This document shows, piece after piece, positions 36,093 to 44,580 of a DNA stretch of 64,000 nucleotides. Origin of the DNA: Roseomonas marmotae (GTDB lineage Bacteria; Pseudomonadota; Alphaproteobacteria; Acetobacterales; Acetobacteraceae); contig NZ_CP061094.1 in NCBI RefSeq assembly GCF_017654485.1, forward strand, positions 62,001-126,000, read 5' to 3'. The position numbers and the translations under genes are program-made. The notes under the pieces were generated by a model. That model made no database searches. It was not told the origin of the DNA and worked only from the letters and a program-made list of their open reading frames with translations. The stretch's first letter is position 1. Each line of letters begins with the position of its first letter.

Positions 36093-37211
36093 ATGACCGC
36101 GGTGACGCATCTGCTGAGCGGATTGCAGATCGGCGGGCTGGAGCGGGCCGCGCTGCGCCTGGCCGGCGCCGGCCTCCGGCGCGCGCAGCGGCACGAGATG
36201 CTGCTCTACGACACGGGCTTCCGCTCCGCCGCGCTCGACTTCGACCCGGGGCCCGTGCCCACGCATCTCCTGCCCCGTGGTCCCGGCGTCGACCTGCGCT
36301 TCGCATGGCGCCTTGCGCGGCATCTGCGGGCACGGGGCAGCGAGGTGGTGCACGCGCATAATGATACCGCGCTGTTCTACGCCGTCCTGGCCACGCGGCT
36401 TCTCGCGGGTCGCCGCCCACGCGTCGTCGGGACCTTCCATTCCTGGCCCGCGCGCGGGTCGTGGAAGGCCCGCGCGCTGAACCGCGCCGTCGCGCCGGCC
36501 GCGTCGGTGGTGGCCGTCTCCCGGGAACTGGCCAGCCGCCTGACCCGCACGGGATGGCTGCGCCGCTGCGGCGTCATCCGCAACGGCATCGCACTGGAGC
36601 AGCGGAGCGGAACGCAGGCGGAGCGGATGTGGCGGCGGGAACTCGGTATCCCCGATCAGGCCGTCCTGGTCGGCCATGTCGGCCGCATGGACCCGGTCAA
36701 GCGCCATGCCGACCTGCTCCGGGCCGCCGAACTTCTGCGGCCGGGCCACCCGGAGGTCATGTTCCTGCTGGTGGGGCGCGGCGCCCTGGAGGGGGAGATC
36801 CATGCCAGGGCGGCGGGCCTGCCGAATATCCGCATCCTGCCCCAGGTCACGGATATTCCCGGCCTGCTGCGGAGCCTCGACATCTTCGTGCTCTGCTCCG
36901 CGCATGAAGGCGCGCCGCTCGCGCTGCTGGAAGCCATGGCGGCCGGGCTGCCCCTGGTCGCCACCCGCGTCGGCGGCATCCCGGAGATGCTGGGGGAGGC
37001 GGCGCCCGCCGGCCTGCTCGTGCCGCCCGCCGATCCCGCCACGCTGGCGCGGGAGATCGCCGCCCTGGCCCGAAGCCCGGAGCGGCGCGCGGCGCTCGGC
37101 CGCGCCGCCGCCGGGCGCGCGGCGGAGTTCTCCTTCGAGGCCGAGTGGTCGGCCTATGCCGCGCTCTATGCCGGGGCGCCGGCCGGCGCCGATCCGGGCG
37201 GGTTGGCATAA
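36093..37211 (+). CDS. Glycosyltransferase family 4 (GT-B)
   Basis: A 372-residue GT-B enzyme. The N-terminal GLQIGGLERAAL is the typical GGxE-type start of family 4. The C-terminal half has VGHVGRMDPVKRHADLLRA and the E-x7-E motif in SAHEGAPLALLEAMAAGLPLVATRVGGIPE. It is not next to other sugar genes; its 3' end overlaps the convergent radical SAM gene by 46 bases, so the two genes share terminal sequence. Donor and acceptor are unknown. A hairpin (GGGCGG/CCGCCC, 36041-36056) lies between the preceding gene and this one. Confidence 0.85.
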   Translation: MTAVTHLLSGLQIGGLERAALRLAGAGLRRAQRHEMLLYDTGFRSAALDFDPGPVPTHLLPRGPGVDLRFAWRLARHLRARGSEVVHAHNDTALFYAVLATRLLAGRRPRVVGTFHSWPARGSWKARALNRAVAPAASVVAVSRELASRLTRTGWLRRCGVIRNGIALEQRSGTQAERMWRRELGIPDQAVLVGHVGRMDPVKRHADLLRAAELLRPGHPEVMFLLVGRGALEGEIHARAAGLPNIRILPQVTDIPGLLRSLDIFVLCSAHEGAPLALLEAMAAGLPLVATRVGGIPEMLGEAAPAGLLVPPADPATLAREIAALARSPERRAALGRAAAGRAAEFSFEAEWSAYAALYAGAPAGADPGGLA

Positions 37212-38356
37212 TTCAGACGGCTGGGCAGGTGCTTCTGGATGCGCCCGTCCCGCTCGCAATGGCAATTCGGGCAGTTGAGCTTGAAGGCATCCCGCGCGGC
37301 GGATTTGTGCTCCGGCGTGAAGAGCATCTCGCGCAGCGGCCGCTCCCGGATATTCCCGAGCCTGAAGGTCACGTAGCAGAGCTGCACCGTGCCATCGGCG
37401 CCGATCCAGAGGAGGTTCTTCACATCGCAGGGGATCCGCATATCCGGGCCCTTCAGCAGCCAGTCCGGGATGGAATGGATGCTTGGCAGGCTTTCACGGA
37501 CGCGGCGGGGATGCTGCTGCTTGAGCCGGCTGAGCTCGCGCACGAAATCCTCCAGCATCTCCCGGTGCTCGGGCATGAAGTTCAGCCCGCCCTCGTTGCC
37601 ATCGGTGAAATAGGGCAGGGAGTAGTGCACGAGGTCCGTGTGGAAGCTCATGTCGAAGCGCTGCGCGAAATCCCAGGCCGCATGCAGCGCCGGCAGGTTG
37701 CAGGTCGGCCGCATCACCAGGTAGTTCAATTGCAGGGACAGGGCCGATCCGTAGCGCGCCCGCGCATAGGAGAGGCCTTCCTCAAGCCGCCGGAAGCGGT
37801 CCTTGCGGTTGACGTAGTTGTCGTAATCCTCCCCGGTGCCATAGAAGCCGATGGTGATGTTGCGCAGCCCCGCCTCGAACAGGGCGTCGATCTTCTGGCG
37901 GAGCAGGGTGCCGTTGGTGGTGACATAGGTCGCCATCCCCAGCTGGAGGGAATGGCGCACCATTTCCGGCAGGTCGCGGTGCAGCAGGGGCTCGCCGCCA
38001 TAGAGGCGGACCAGCTCCACGCCGCTGTCCCTGGCATCCGACAGCGTCTGCCGCACTTCCTCCAGCGTCAGGTGCTCGCCGGGCATGAAGTCACGCCCAT
38101 AGCGGCAGCCGGTGCAGCGGAGGTTGCAATGGGCGGTGACGGCGATGGTGAGGCGGCGGGGGCGGGGCTGGATGACGGAAGGCAGGACCTGCCCGACGGT
38201 GTGTTCCAGCAGCCCCAGCCCCTGTTCCGCCTGGCGGAGCCCTTGCTTGACGGCGGGCATGGAGGCGGCGCCCGACCGCGCCGCCGAACGCATTCTGTCG
38301 ATGACCTGCCTGAAGGGCGCGATCCGCCCCTGGGCCAGTGTGGTGTCGCCCGCCAT
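37166..38356 (-). CDS. Radical SAM protein with SPASM-like C-terminal cysteines
   Basis: A 396-residue radical SAM enzyme. The 4Fe-4S motif is Cys77-x3-Cys81-x2-Cys84 (CNLRCTGC) and is followed by RLYGGEPLLHRDL and YVTTNGTLL. The C-terminal part has Cys in IPCDVKN and VQLCYVTFRLGNI, and a cluster LNCPNCHCE, as expected for auxiliary clusters of the SPASM/twitch type found in peptide- or sugar-modifying enzymes and in some lipid-modifying ones. An N-terminal helical extension of about 65 residues precedes the barrel. No small precursor peptide is evident nearby. The last 46 bases overlap the convergent glycosyltransferase. Confidence 0.85.
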   Translation of the reverse strand: MAGDTTLAQGRIAPFRQVIDRMRSAARSGAASMPAVKQGLRQAEQGLGLLEHTVGQVLPSVIQPRPRRLTIAVTAHCNLRCTGCRYGRDFMPGEHLTLEEVRQTLSDARDSGVELVRLYGGEPLLHRDLPEMVRHSLQLGMATYVTTNGTLLRQKIDALFEAGLRNITIGFYGTGEDYDNYVNRKDRFRRLEEGLSYARARYGSALSLQLNYLVMRPTCNLPALHAAWDFAQRFDMSFHTDLVHYSLPYFTDGNEGGLNFMPEHREMLEDFVRELSRLKQQHPRRVRESLPSIHSIPDWLLKGPDMRIPCDVKNLLWIGADGTVQLCYVTFRLGNIRERPLREMLFTPEHKSAARDAFKLNCPNCHCERDGRIQKHLPSRLNYANPPGSAPAGAPA

Positions 38357-38425
38357 TATTCCGGTATTCCCCTATCAGTAGGCATAAGACCGTTGCATAT
38401 TGCCAACGATAAGGGTGCGCGAAAC

Positions 38426-38456
38426 CAACCTGGGGTTGAGTAACGGTTACGTTAAC
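38426..38456. promoter_or_regulatory. Palindrome-rich intergenic segment
   Basis: Between divergent genes at 38356 and 38627 lie CAACC-TGG-GGTTG (38426-38438), GTAAC-G-GTTAC (38440-38450) and GTTAAC (38451-38456) in a row. These adjoining inverted repeats suggest binding sites for an unidentified regulator. No promoter consensus is clear, and the remaining 200 bases of this gap show no gene. Confidence 0.35.
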
Positions 38457-38626
38457 ACTCCTTCTGCGTTTCCTGGAGCCATTGTCCGGCCGGTGTAAGG
38501 CCTGGAGCCGCGGCGGCGGCATCCTCCCCCGGCGCCGCTGGCGGATGATCCTGTCGCCAGGCCAGGGAAAATCGGGATAATGGCGGCCGCGTTCCTCGAT
38601 GAGAGGGCGCCGGAGAATCACGCCGC

Positions 38627-39301
38627 ATGAACATCACCTTCTACGCCCATGCGAGCTTCCGGCTGGAGACGCCGGAGGTGAGCATCGTCACCGACCCCTA
38701 TACGCCCGGGGTTTCCGGCTTCTCCCCCATCGATGAGGCGGCCGACCTCGTCATCATGAGTTCCGCGACCGACCGCTTCCACTCGGACCCCAGCCATGTG
38801 CGGGGCGAGCCCCTCGTGGTGAATGCGCTGCTGGACGTGCCGGAGGAGGGGACCACCATACGCGGCGTGCCCATCCGCGCCTTCCCCACCAGCGAGAGCC
38901 TGACCTTCGACTACGGCCGGGACCCCGATGCCAATGCGATGTATCTCCTCACGGTCGGCGGCGTGCGGGTGCTGCACATGGGCGATGTCGGCAATCCCGT
39001 CGCCCCCGCCGTGCTGAAATCCCTGGCCGGGCAGGTGGATGTGCTGCTGGCCCTGGCCGGCGCCCATGCCACCATCGCGCTGGAGGATCTGGACGAGATG
39101 ATCGCGGCCATCGATCCGCGCATCGTCATCCCCATGCATTACTGGCATCCGCGCGGCGTGCTGGGGATCGAGCCGGTGGAACGGTTCCTGGAGCGGCAGC
39201 CGGAGGAGGCGGTCATCCGCCACGGCGCCACCACCCTGACGGTCGAGCCCGGCCAACTGCCGGAGAGCCGGCGGATCATCGTGCTGGACCAGGCCCGCTA
39301 G
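38627..39301 (+). CDS. MBL-fold protein with a degenerate metal site
   Basis: A 224-residue protein of the UlaG-like metallo-beta-lactamase fold: MNITFYAHASFRLETPEVSIVTDPYTPG at the start, VLHMGDVGNPVAP in the middle and IVIPMHYWHPRG near the end. The canonical HxHxDH motif is replaced by SSATDRFH at residues 45-52, so most first-shell metal ligands are missing while HMGD and PMHY remain. It may bind one metal, none, or act non-catalytically. Compare the neighbouring gene at 39963-40679, which keeps THGHADH. No partner gene is evident. Confidence 0.75.
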   Translation: MNITFYAHASFRLETPEVSIVTDPYTPGVSGFSPIDEAADLVIMSSATDRFHSDPSHVRGEPLVVNALLDVPEEGTTIRGVPIRAFPTSESLTFDYGRDPDANAMYLLTVGGVRVLHMGDVGNPVAPAVLKSLAGQVDVLLALAGAHATIALEDLDEMIAAIDPRIVIPMHYWHPRGVLGIEPVERFLERQPEEAVIRHGATTLTVEPGQLPESRRIIVLDQAR

Positions 39302-39357
39302 GGTGACGATCCAATAAGGGCTGGAATGGGTGGAGAGCGGACATCGCTGCGTCGCCT

Positions 39358-39807
39358 CTATGAGATCACCCAGCGATACAGGACGTCCGGCTCACCTTCC
39401 TCATTCCTGGAACCATCAGTTTCCCTCACGGCAACGAAGCCGCGCCGTTCATAGAACCGGCGTGCAGCGTTGTTGCGCTGGAATGTCCAGAGTAGCAGGC
39501 TGTCAGCCTTTGACTTCGCGACTTCGAGAAGAGCGGTACCGATGCCCTTACCCTGCGCACCTGGCAGAACGTAGAACTGGTCAATCCAGTCTTGGCGGAA
39601 CGCGATTATGCCCACCAGAGTGTCGTTCTCGAGTGCGCCCCAGACCGAGCATCCCGGGAACACGCGTTGTCGATAAAACCATCGATCTTCAGCAGGAGTG
39701 TGAAGCCCTGTCAGCCAAGGCAAGCGTTCGTCGAACGATGCTCGGTGGACATTGGCAGCGGCGTCCATCTCGTCCAATCCGAGTTGCCGCAACTGGACCC
39801 GTTTCAT
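39358..39807 (-). CDS. GNAT-family N-acetyltransferase
   Basis: A 149-residue acetyltransferase. The acetyl-CoA-binding motif A is LPGAQGKGIGTALLEVAKS (Q-x2-G-x-G) and is followed by LWTFQRNNAARRFYERRGF, the usual motif B. The acceptor is unknown. The local base composition is more AT-rich than its neighbours, compatible with recent acquisition. It is convergent with the MBL-fold gene upstream. Confidence 0.85.
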   Translation of the reverse strand: MKRVQLRQLGLDEMDAAANVHRASFDERLPWLTGLHTPAEDRWFYRQRVFPGCSVWGALENDTLVGIIAFRQDWIDQFYVLPGAQGKGIGTALLEVAKSKADSLLLWTFQRNNAARRFYERRGFVAVRETDGSRNEEGEPDVLYRWVIS

Positions 39808-39962
39808 AGGCAGGTTCCCTGAGCGCAGGATCTACTCCCTACGTACGTCAGTGAATGACCGCAAAGGGTCGATAGCAGTCGCCGCCAATCGGGTTTTCAC
39901 CCAATGGCATCGCCGTCATCCGGTCAGGCGTTTCCACCTGACCGGCGCCGGCCCTGGTCCGC

Positions 39963-40679
39963 TCAGCCCGGCAGGGTCACGGGCTGGTTCTTCTCCGGCA
40001 GCAGCACGCGGGCGCGCTGGTCGCCCATGGCTTCCATGAAGGCGTCGGGCGACTGCTGCAGCGGCGGGAAGGTGCCGAAGTGGCAGGGGATGACGGTCCG
40101 CGCCTGCGGCAGGAAGCGGTTCACCGCCATCGCCGCCACACGGGGTCCCATGGTGAAGCGGTCGCCGATCGGGGTGATGACGACGTCGGGCGCGTAGATC
40201 TCACCGATCAGCGCCATGTCGGAGAAGATGTCGGTATCGCCCATGTGATAGACGGTGGGCTCCCCCGCCGCCTTGGGCGTCACCACCACGCCGTTCGGCA
40301 GGCCCAGCGCCTGCGACACGCCCGCCTCGTCGATCTGGCCGGAGGAATGGAAGGCGATGGTGAGGGCCACGGAGAATTCCCCCAGGTCCACGGCGCCGCC
40401 GGTATTCAGGGCCTCCATCCGCTCCAGCCCGTGGCGGGCCAGCCACATGCAGAGGTCGAAATTCGCCACCACCGGCGCGCCGGTGCGGCGGGAGATGGCG
40501 ACGGCATCCCCCACATGGTCCGCATGCCCATGCGTCAGCACGACATGCGTCACGCCGGCGGCGGCAGCTTCCGCATCGCCGGTGAAGGACGGGTTCCCGG
40601 TGAGGAAAGGGTCGATCAGCACGACGGACTGGCCGAATTCCAGGCGATAGGCCGAATGGCCGAACCAGGTCAGTTTCAT
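39963..40679 (-). CDS. UlaG-like (UPF0173) metal-dependent hydrolase
   Basis: A 238-residue MBL-fold hydrolase with the intact motif [10 protein letters not shown] near residues 49-58, plus [20 protein letters not shown] and [14 protein letters not shown]. This is the UPF0173/UlaG-like group, whose known members open lactones or similar rings. ATG 40679 (MKLTWFGHS) with GGAGCAG upstream is preferred to the longer frame. It lies downstream of the dimethylformamidase-like gene on the same strand (107 bases) and may be the last gene of that operon. Confidence 0.8.
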   Translation of the reverse strand: MKLTWFGHSAYRLEFGQSVVLIDPFLTGNPSFTGDAEAAAAGVTHVVLTHGHADHVGDAVAISRRTGAPVVANFDLCMWLARHGLERMEALNTGGAVDLGEFSVALTIAFHSSGQIDEAGVSQALGLPNGVVVTPKAAGEPTVYHMGDTDIFSDMALIGEIYAPDVVITPIGDRFTMGPRVAAMAVNRFLPQARTVIPCHFGTFPPLQQSPDAFMEAMGDQRARVLLPEKNQPVTLPG

Positions 40680-40786
40680 GGGCTGGCTGCTCCAGATCGT
40701 GGGCGGCGCGGGCGGCGCCACGCGCGGCGTCCGATACTAGCCGATATGGCGGCCGCCTTCAGCCCCGGCGTCCCCGCCCCGCCCGG

Positions 40787-42967
40787 TCAGAGCCCGGCGA
40801 AGCGGCGCACCACATTCTCCAGCATCCGGGAGACGGGGCCGTCGAAGGCCGTGCCGTTCCACAGGCTGCCGCAGAAGGTGATGGAGCCGACGGCGAAGAC
40901 CGCGCCGCCGCCCGGAAGCTCGAAGATGATGATCTCCGCCCGCTTCAGCGCCTCCGGGCTTTCCCCCGTGACGGTCGCGATATGGGAGAGCAGCTCCTCC
41001 GGCACCGTGACGAAGGAGGCCGGCGGCTGCTCGGACCGCGCCAGGATCACGGTTCCCGGCGGTGTGCCCAGGCGCGGGTCGGCGCGGTCCAGCTCGAACC
41101 CCGCCGCGCCGCCGCCGGAGAGCCCGTAATCGCCGATGACCTCGGGCACGCCTTCGAAGATCCAGGCATGGCGGGGGTCCTCGGAGGCTGGCAGGCGGCG
41201 GTAGAAGGTGCCCTCGAACAATCCCTGCGCGCTGAAGCCGAGGCCGACCAGCGCCTGGGGCGGCCGGCGGTTGCGCCGCCACAGCCCGCCCAGCGCGCCG
41301 TCGAGCTGGTGGTAGTATTCGCCGGCCTCCGCCGCCCAGGCGCGGATTCCGCCCTCGGCGCGGCGGATCTCGATGACATGCGGACGGGCGGGGTCGCGCG
41401 CGATGCGCCAGTAGAAGCCGTTGCCGCCGAGGTAGCACAGCTTGCCGCCATGGTCCCGGTAGTCCGTCAGCGCATCCAGCATCCGCCCCGTGTGATACTC
41501 GGGGTGGGAGCCGGTCAGGACGGTGCGGTAGGGGGAGAGCAGGGCCTCGCCCTCGTCGTCCAGATCCTCGTCGGTGACGATGTCGAATGGGATGCCGCGC
41601 GCTTCCAGCCAGGCGAGCAGGTGGGAATCGGCGGGATAGTGCCGCAGGCCCGAGCCCTTCGCGTCGTTGAAGGTCAGAAAGCCCGGCCGCATCGTCAGGA
41701 TCGGCCGCAGCCGGGAGGAGAGCGAGATGCCGCTGCCATCGGGGTGGCAGTTATAGGTGGAATGGCCGAATGCCGTAACGTCGTCGGGATTGTAGGGATA
41801 GGCGCCCCAGGCGGCGACGCGCTCCCTGTAGGCGGCATCGGCATTGCCGCGCGCGTGGTTGGCATAGGCCTGGTAGGTGAAGGTGGAGGCCAGGAAGGCG
41901 ACCGGCGCATGCGGCCCCTCGCGGCGCGGCAGGATGTAGAAGGGCAGCCAGTCCTCGCCATCCTCGCAGGTGAGGTGGAAGGCATAGGCGCCGCTGCGCA
42001 TCTCCTCCGGCACCTCGAAGGCGAAGGAGGGCGCCCAGCCGCAGTCGCTGAGGTCATCCGCGTGGAAATGGATGGCCGCATATTCGGCGGGGGCGTGGCG
42101 CCAGCAGGTTTCCGCCCCCGTCCAGGTGGCGCCGACCACCCCGCGCGTGGGGAGGTTGACCAGGCTGCCATGCAGCGCATCGGGGCCGGTATCCGTGACC
42201 TGCTCGGTCATGATGCCGATCGAGAAGTCCCAGCGGGCGCGCAGGCTTTCCGCCGGGGCGGGAAGGCGGAGGGGGTCTGGCCAGGCCTCGATGAAACCCG
42301 CCACCACCAGCGGGTCCTCGATCTTGCCGGTGAAATGGTCCCGGGGCGGCGCCGCATCGCGCGCGGCGAAGCTGATGGCGGCGACGGGCGCGGCCTTCCC
42401 CGCCGGGGTCTGTGCCGTGACGGCCGCGCCGCCCGGCTCGCCCAGCGGCGCCTGCCCCAGCACCGCCCGCCCCGTGGCCGGGTCATGCGACAGCCAGAGG
42501 CGGTACCAGACGGCCGCCCGCAAGGGGGCCTCCGTCCGCAGCCGGGTGACGGTGCCGCCGAAGGCGATCTCGGCCTCGGCCCCTTCCGCCCCGGCACGGA
42601 TCACGATGCCATCCGCCCCGCCCCCGGCGGCCAGGACGGTGGCCGCGGGCAGTTCCGCCAGCAACTGCACCAGCACGGCCCAGCAGCGGGCCTGCCCGGC
42701 CTCCAGATGCGGACCACCCCGCACCAGCCCCCAGGAGCCCAGCCGCACGGGCTGGTGCCGGCCTTCGAAGCGGTGGTCGAAGGCCCCGGGCACGGGCCGC
42801 AGGTCCAGGCCCGGCCCCGCCGGGTTGGGATCGGCCGAGACCACCCGCACCACCCGCGCGCGGCAGGGGCCGGGGCGGCGCAGGCTGACATGCGCGGTGA
42901 TCTTCTCGCCCGGGCGGCGGGAGAGACGGTCGAGATAGCCCGTGACGGGCGGCAGCATCCCCGTCAT
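40787..42967 (-). CDS. N,N-dimethylformamidase large-subunit-like protein
   Basis: A 726-residue protein resembling the large (beta) subunit of N,N-dimethylformamidase (DmfA2). A lectin-like N-terminal domain (residues about 1-250, with the SW...GKI-type segments) precedes a class I glutamine amidotransferase-like catalytic domain: FLASTFTYQAYANH, YNCHPDGSG, a FLTFNDAKGSGLRHYPADSHLLAWLE segment, TGSHPEYHTG and GNGFYWR. The known enzyme carries mononuclear iron bound by Tyr, Tyr and Glu, and has a small alpha subunit. No small-subunit gene is next to this one. It overlaps the binding-protein gene by 4 bases and follows an aminotransferase, so its substrate is probably an amide taken up or made by that operon. 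Confidence 0.8.
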   Translation of the reverse strand: MTGMLPPVTGYLDRLSRRPGEKITAHVSLRRPGPCRARVVRVVSADPNPAGPGLDLRPVPGAFDHRFEGRHQPVRLGSWGLVRGGPHLEAGQARCWAVLVQLLAELPAATVLAAGGGADGIVIRAGAEGAEAEIAFGGTVTRLRTEAPLRAAVWYRLWLSHDPATGRAVLGQAPLGEPGGAAVTAQTPAGKAAPVAAISFAARDAAPPRDHFTGKIEDPLVVAGFIEAWPDPLRLPAPAESLRARWDFSIGIMTEQVTDTGPDALHGSLVNLPTRGVVGATWTGAETCWRHAPAEYAAIHFHADDLSDCGWAPSFAFEVPEEMRSGAYAFHLTCEDGEDWLPFYILPRREGPHAPVAFLASTFTYQAYANHARGNADAAYRERVAAWGAYPYNPDDVTAFGHSTYNCHPDGSGISLSSRLRPILTMRPGFLTFNDAKGSGLRHYPADSHLLAWLEARGIPFDIVTDEDLDDEGEALLSPYRTVLTGSHPEYHTGRMLDALTDYRDHGGKLCYLGGNGFYWRIARDPARPHVIEIRRAEGGIRAWAAEAGEYYHQLDGALGGLWRRNRRPPQALVGLGFSAQGLFEGTFYRRLPASEDPRHAWIFEGVPEVIGDYGLSGGGAAGFELDRADPRLGTPPGTVILARSEQPPASFVTVPEELLSHIATVTGESPEALKRAEIIIFELPGGGAVFAVGSITFCGSLWNGTAFDGPVSRMLENVVRRFAGL

Positions 42968-44556
42968 GCCCGGCGCAGGTTCCAGGGCACGGGGCGCGGT
43001 CCTTCCAGCACCCCCGTCAGCGACTTGCGATAGGCGGTGCGGATGAAGAACTGCCCGAGCGGCACGGTGGGCACGTCGCGGAAGGCAAGCTGCTGCATCT
43101 CGTCGCCGATCCGCATGCGCTCCTCCTCCGTCGGGACGGAGAGCCAGCGTTCGTTCATGGCTTCCATCTCCTTGCTCTCATACCAGCCGGTCCAGCCGCC
43201 ATCGCCCTGGCCGCGGATCAGCGGGTTCTGGCCGGGCGTGACGATGCCCATGCCGCTCCACCAGACCGGGAAGATGTTCCATCCGCCCTCCGTGGGCGGC
43301 TTGCGCTGGACGATGCGGCCGAGGACGCTGCCCCAGTCCATCGAGACCAGCTCGGTATCGAAGCCGATGCGGGTCAGCAGGTCATGCGCGATCAGCCCGA
43401 AGGGCGCGATGGAGGCGAAGTCGGATGGGTTGAGGAGGATCACCTTCTCCCCCGCATAGCCGCTTTCCTTCAGCAGCGCGCGGGCACGGTCCAGATTCGC
43501 CTCCGCCATCGGGTTGGGCGAGGAGGCGCGGCCATAGGGCGTGGTGCAGGGGAAGAAGGAGTGGCAGACGTTGTAGGCCGTCTCGTCGCTGTTCGTCACC
43601 GCGCCCATGAAGTCGGGCTGGTCGATGGCGGCGAGCACGGCCTGCCGCGCCTTCACGTTGTTGAAGGGCGGATGCAGATGGTTGAAGCGCAGCACGCCCA
43701 TGTAGCCGGCCGGGTCGCCATTCGCGATGGCGATGTCGCGGTTGCGGCGCAGCAGCGGGATCAGGTCGGCGCCCACCTGCTCCCACCAGTCCACCTCGCC
43801 GGCCTGGAGGGCGGCGGCGGCGGTCGCCTGGTCCGGCATCATCACCCATTCGACGCGGTCGAAATGCACGACCTTGCCGCCGGAGGTCCATTCCGGCGCC
43901 TCCTGCCGGGGCACATAGCGGTCGAACTTCCGGTAGGCGGCGCGGCTGCCGGGGACGAATTCATCGGCGGCGAAGCGATAGGGGCCGGAGCCGATGATCT
44001 CGGTGAAGGGCTTCGTGGCTTCGGTATTGCCGATGCGCTCCGGCATGATGAAGGCCGGGCATGTGCCGGCCTTGGCCAGCGCGTCCAGCAGCAGCGGGAA
44101 GGGGCGGGAGAGCTGGATGACCAGCGTGCGGTCGTCCGGCGTCTTCCATTCGGCGACGGCATTGCCCAGCGTGCGGCCGAAGGTGTCGCGGCTGCACCAG
44201 CGGCGCAGGCTGGCGGCGCAGTCGCGGGAGCGCACCGGCTCCCCGTCATGGAAGAACAGGCCCTCGCGCAGGCGGATGGTCCAGGTCAGGCCGTCGTCGG
44301 AGGTCGTGTGCCCCTCGGCCATCTGCGGCTTCACGCGCATCTGCGCGTCGATGCCGTAGAGCGTGTCATAGACATAGTAGCTGTGGTTCACGGCTACGCC
44401 GGCGAGCGAGGCGACGGGGTCCGTGATGGAGAGCGCGGCCTGCGGCACGAAGCGCAGCACGCGCGGGTCGGTGCGCTGGGCGCGCGAGAGGGATGGCGCC
44501 GCGAGCGTGGCACCCCCGAGCAGGAGCGCGCCGCGGCGCGTGATCGTCTGACGCAT
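42964..44556 (-). CDS. Peptide-type ABC solute-binding protein (SBP_bac_5), orphan
   Basis: A 530-residue family-5 binding protein. The signal peptide contains TRRGALLLGGATLAAPSLSRA (about residues 6-26) and includes a twin arginine, so Tat export is likely. Landmarks are MAEGHTTSDDGLTWTIRLREGLFFHDG, GSGPYRF and AGEVDWWEQV. Permease and ATPase genes are absent nearby. The ATG lies 24 bases after the aminotransferase stop, and the stop overlaps the dimethylformamidase-like start by 4 bases. Confidence 0.9.
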   Translation of the reverse strand: MRQTITRRGALLLGGATLAAPSLSRAQRTDPRVLRFVPQAALSITDPVASLAGVAVNHSYYVYDTLYGIDAQMRVKPQMAEGHTTSDDGLTWTIRLREGLFFHDGEPVRSRDCAASLRRWCSRDTFGRTLGNAVAEWKTPDDRTLVIQLSRPFPLLLDALAKAGTCPAFIMPERIGNTEATKPFTEIIGSGPYRFAADEFVPGSRAAYRKFDRYVPRQEAPEWTSGGKVVHFDRVEWVMMPDQATAAAALQAGEVDWWEQVGADLIPLLRRNRDIAIANGDPAGYMGVLRFNHLHPPFNNVKARQAVLAAIDQPDFMGAVTNSDETAYNVCHSFFPCTTPYGRASSPNPMAEANLDRARALLKESGYAGEKVILLNPSDFASIAPFGLIAHDLLTRIGFDTELVSMDWGSVLGRIVQRKPPTEGGWNIFPVWWSGMGIVTPGQNPLIRGQGDGGWTGWYESKEMEAMNERWLSVPTEEERMRIGDEMQQLAFRDVPTVPLGQFFIRTAYRKSLTGVLEGPRPVPWNLRRA

Positions 44557-44580
44557 AGCCTGTTCCCTTGTCTGGTTGGA

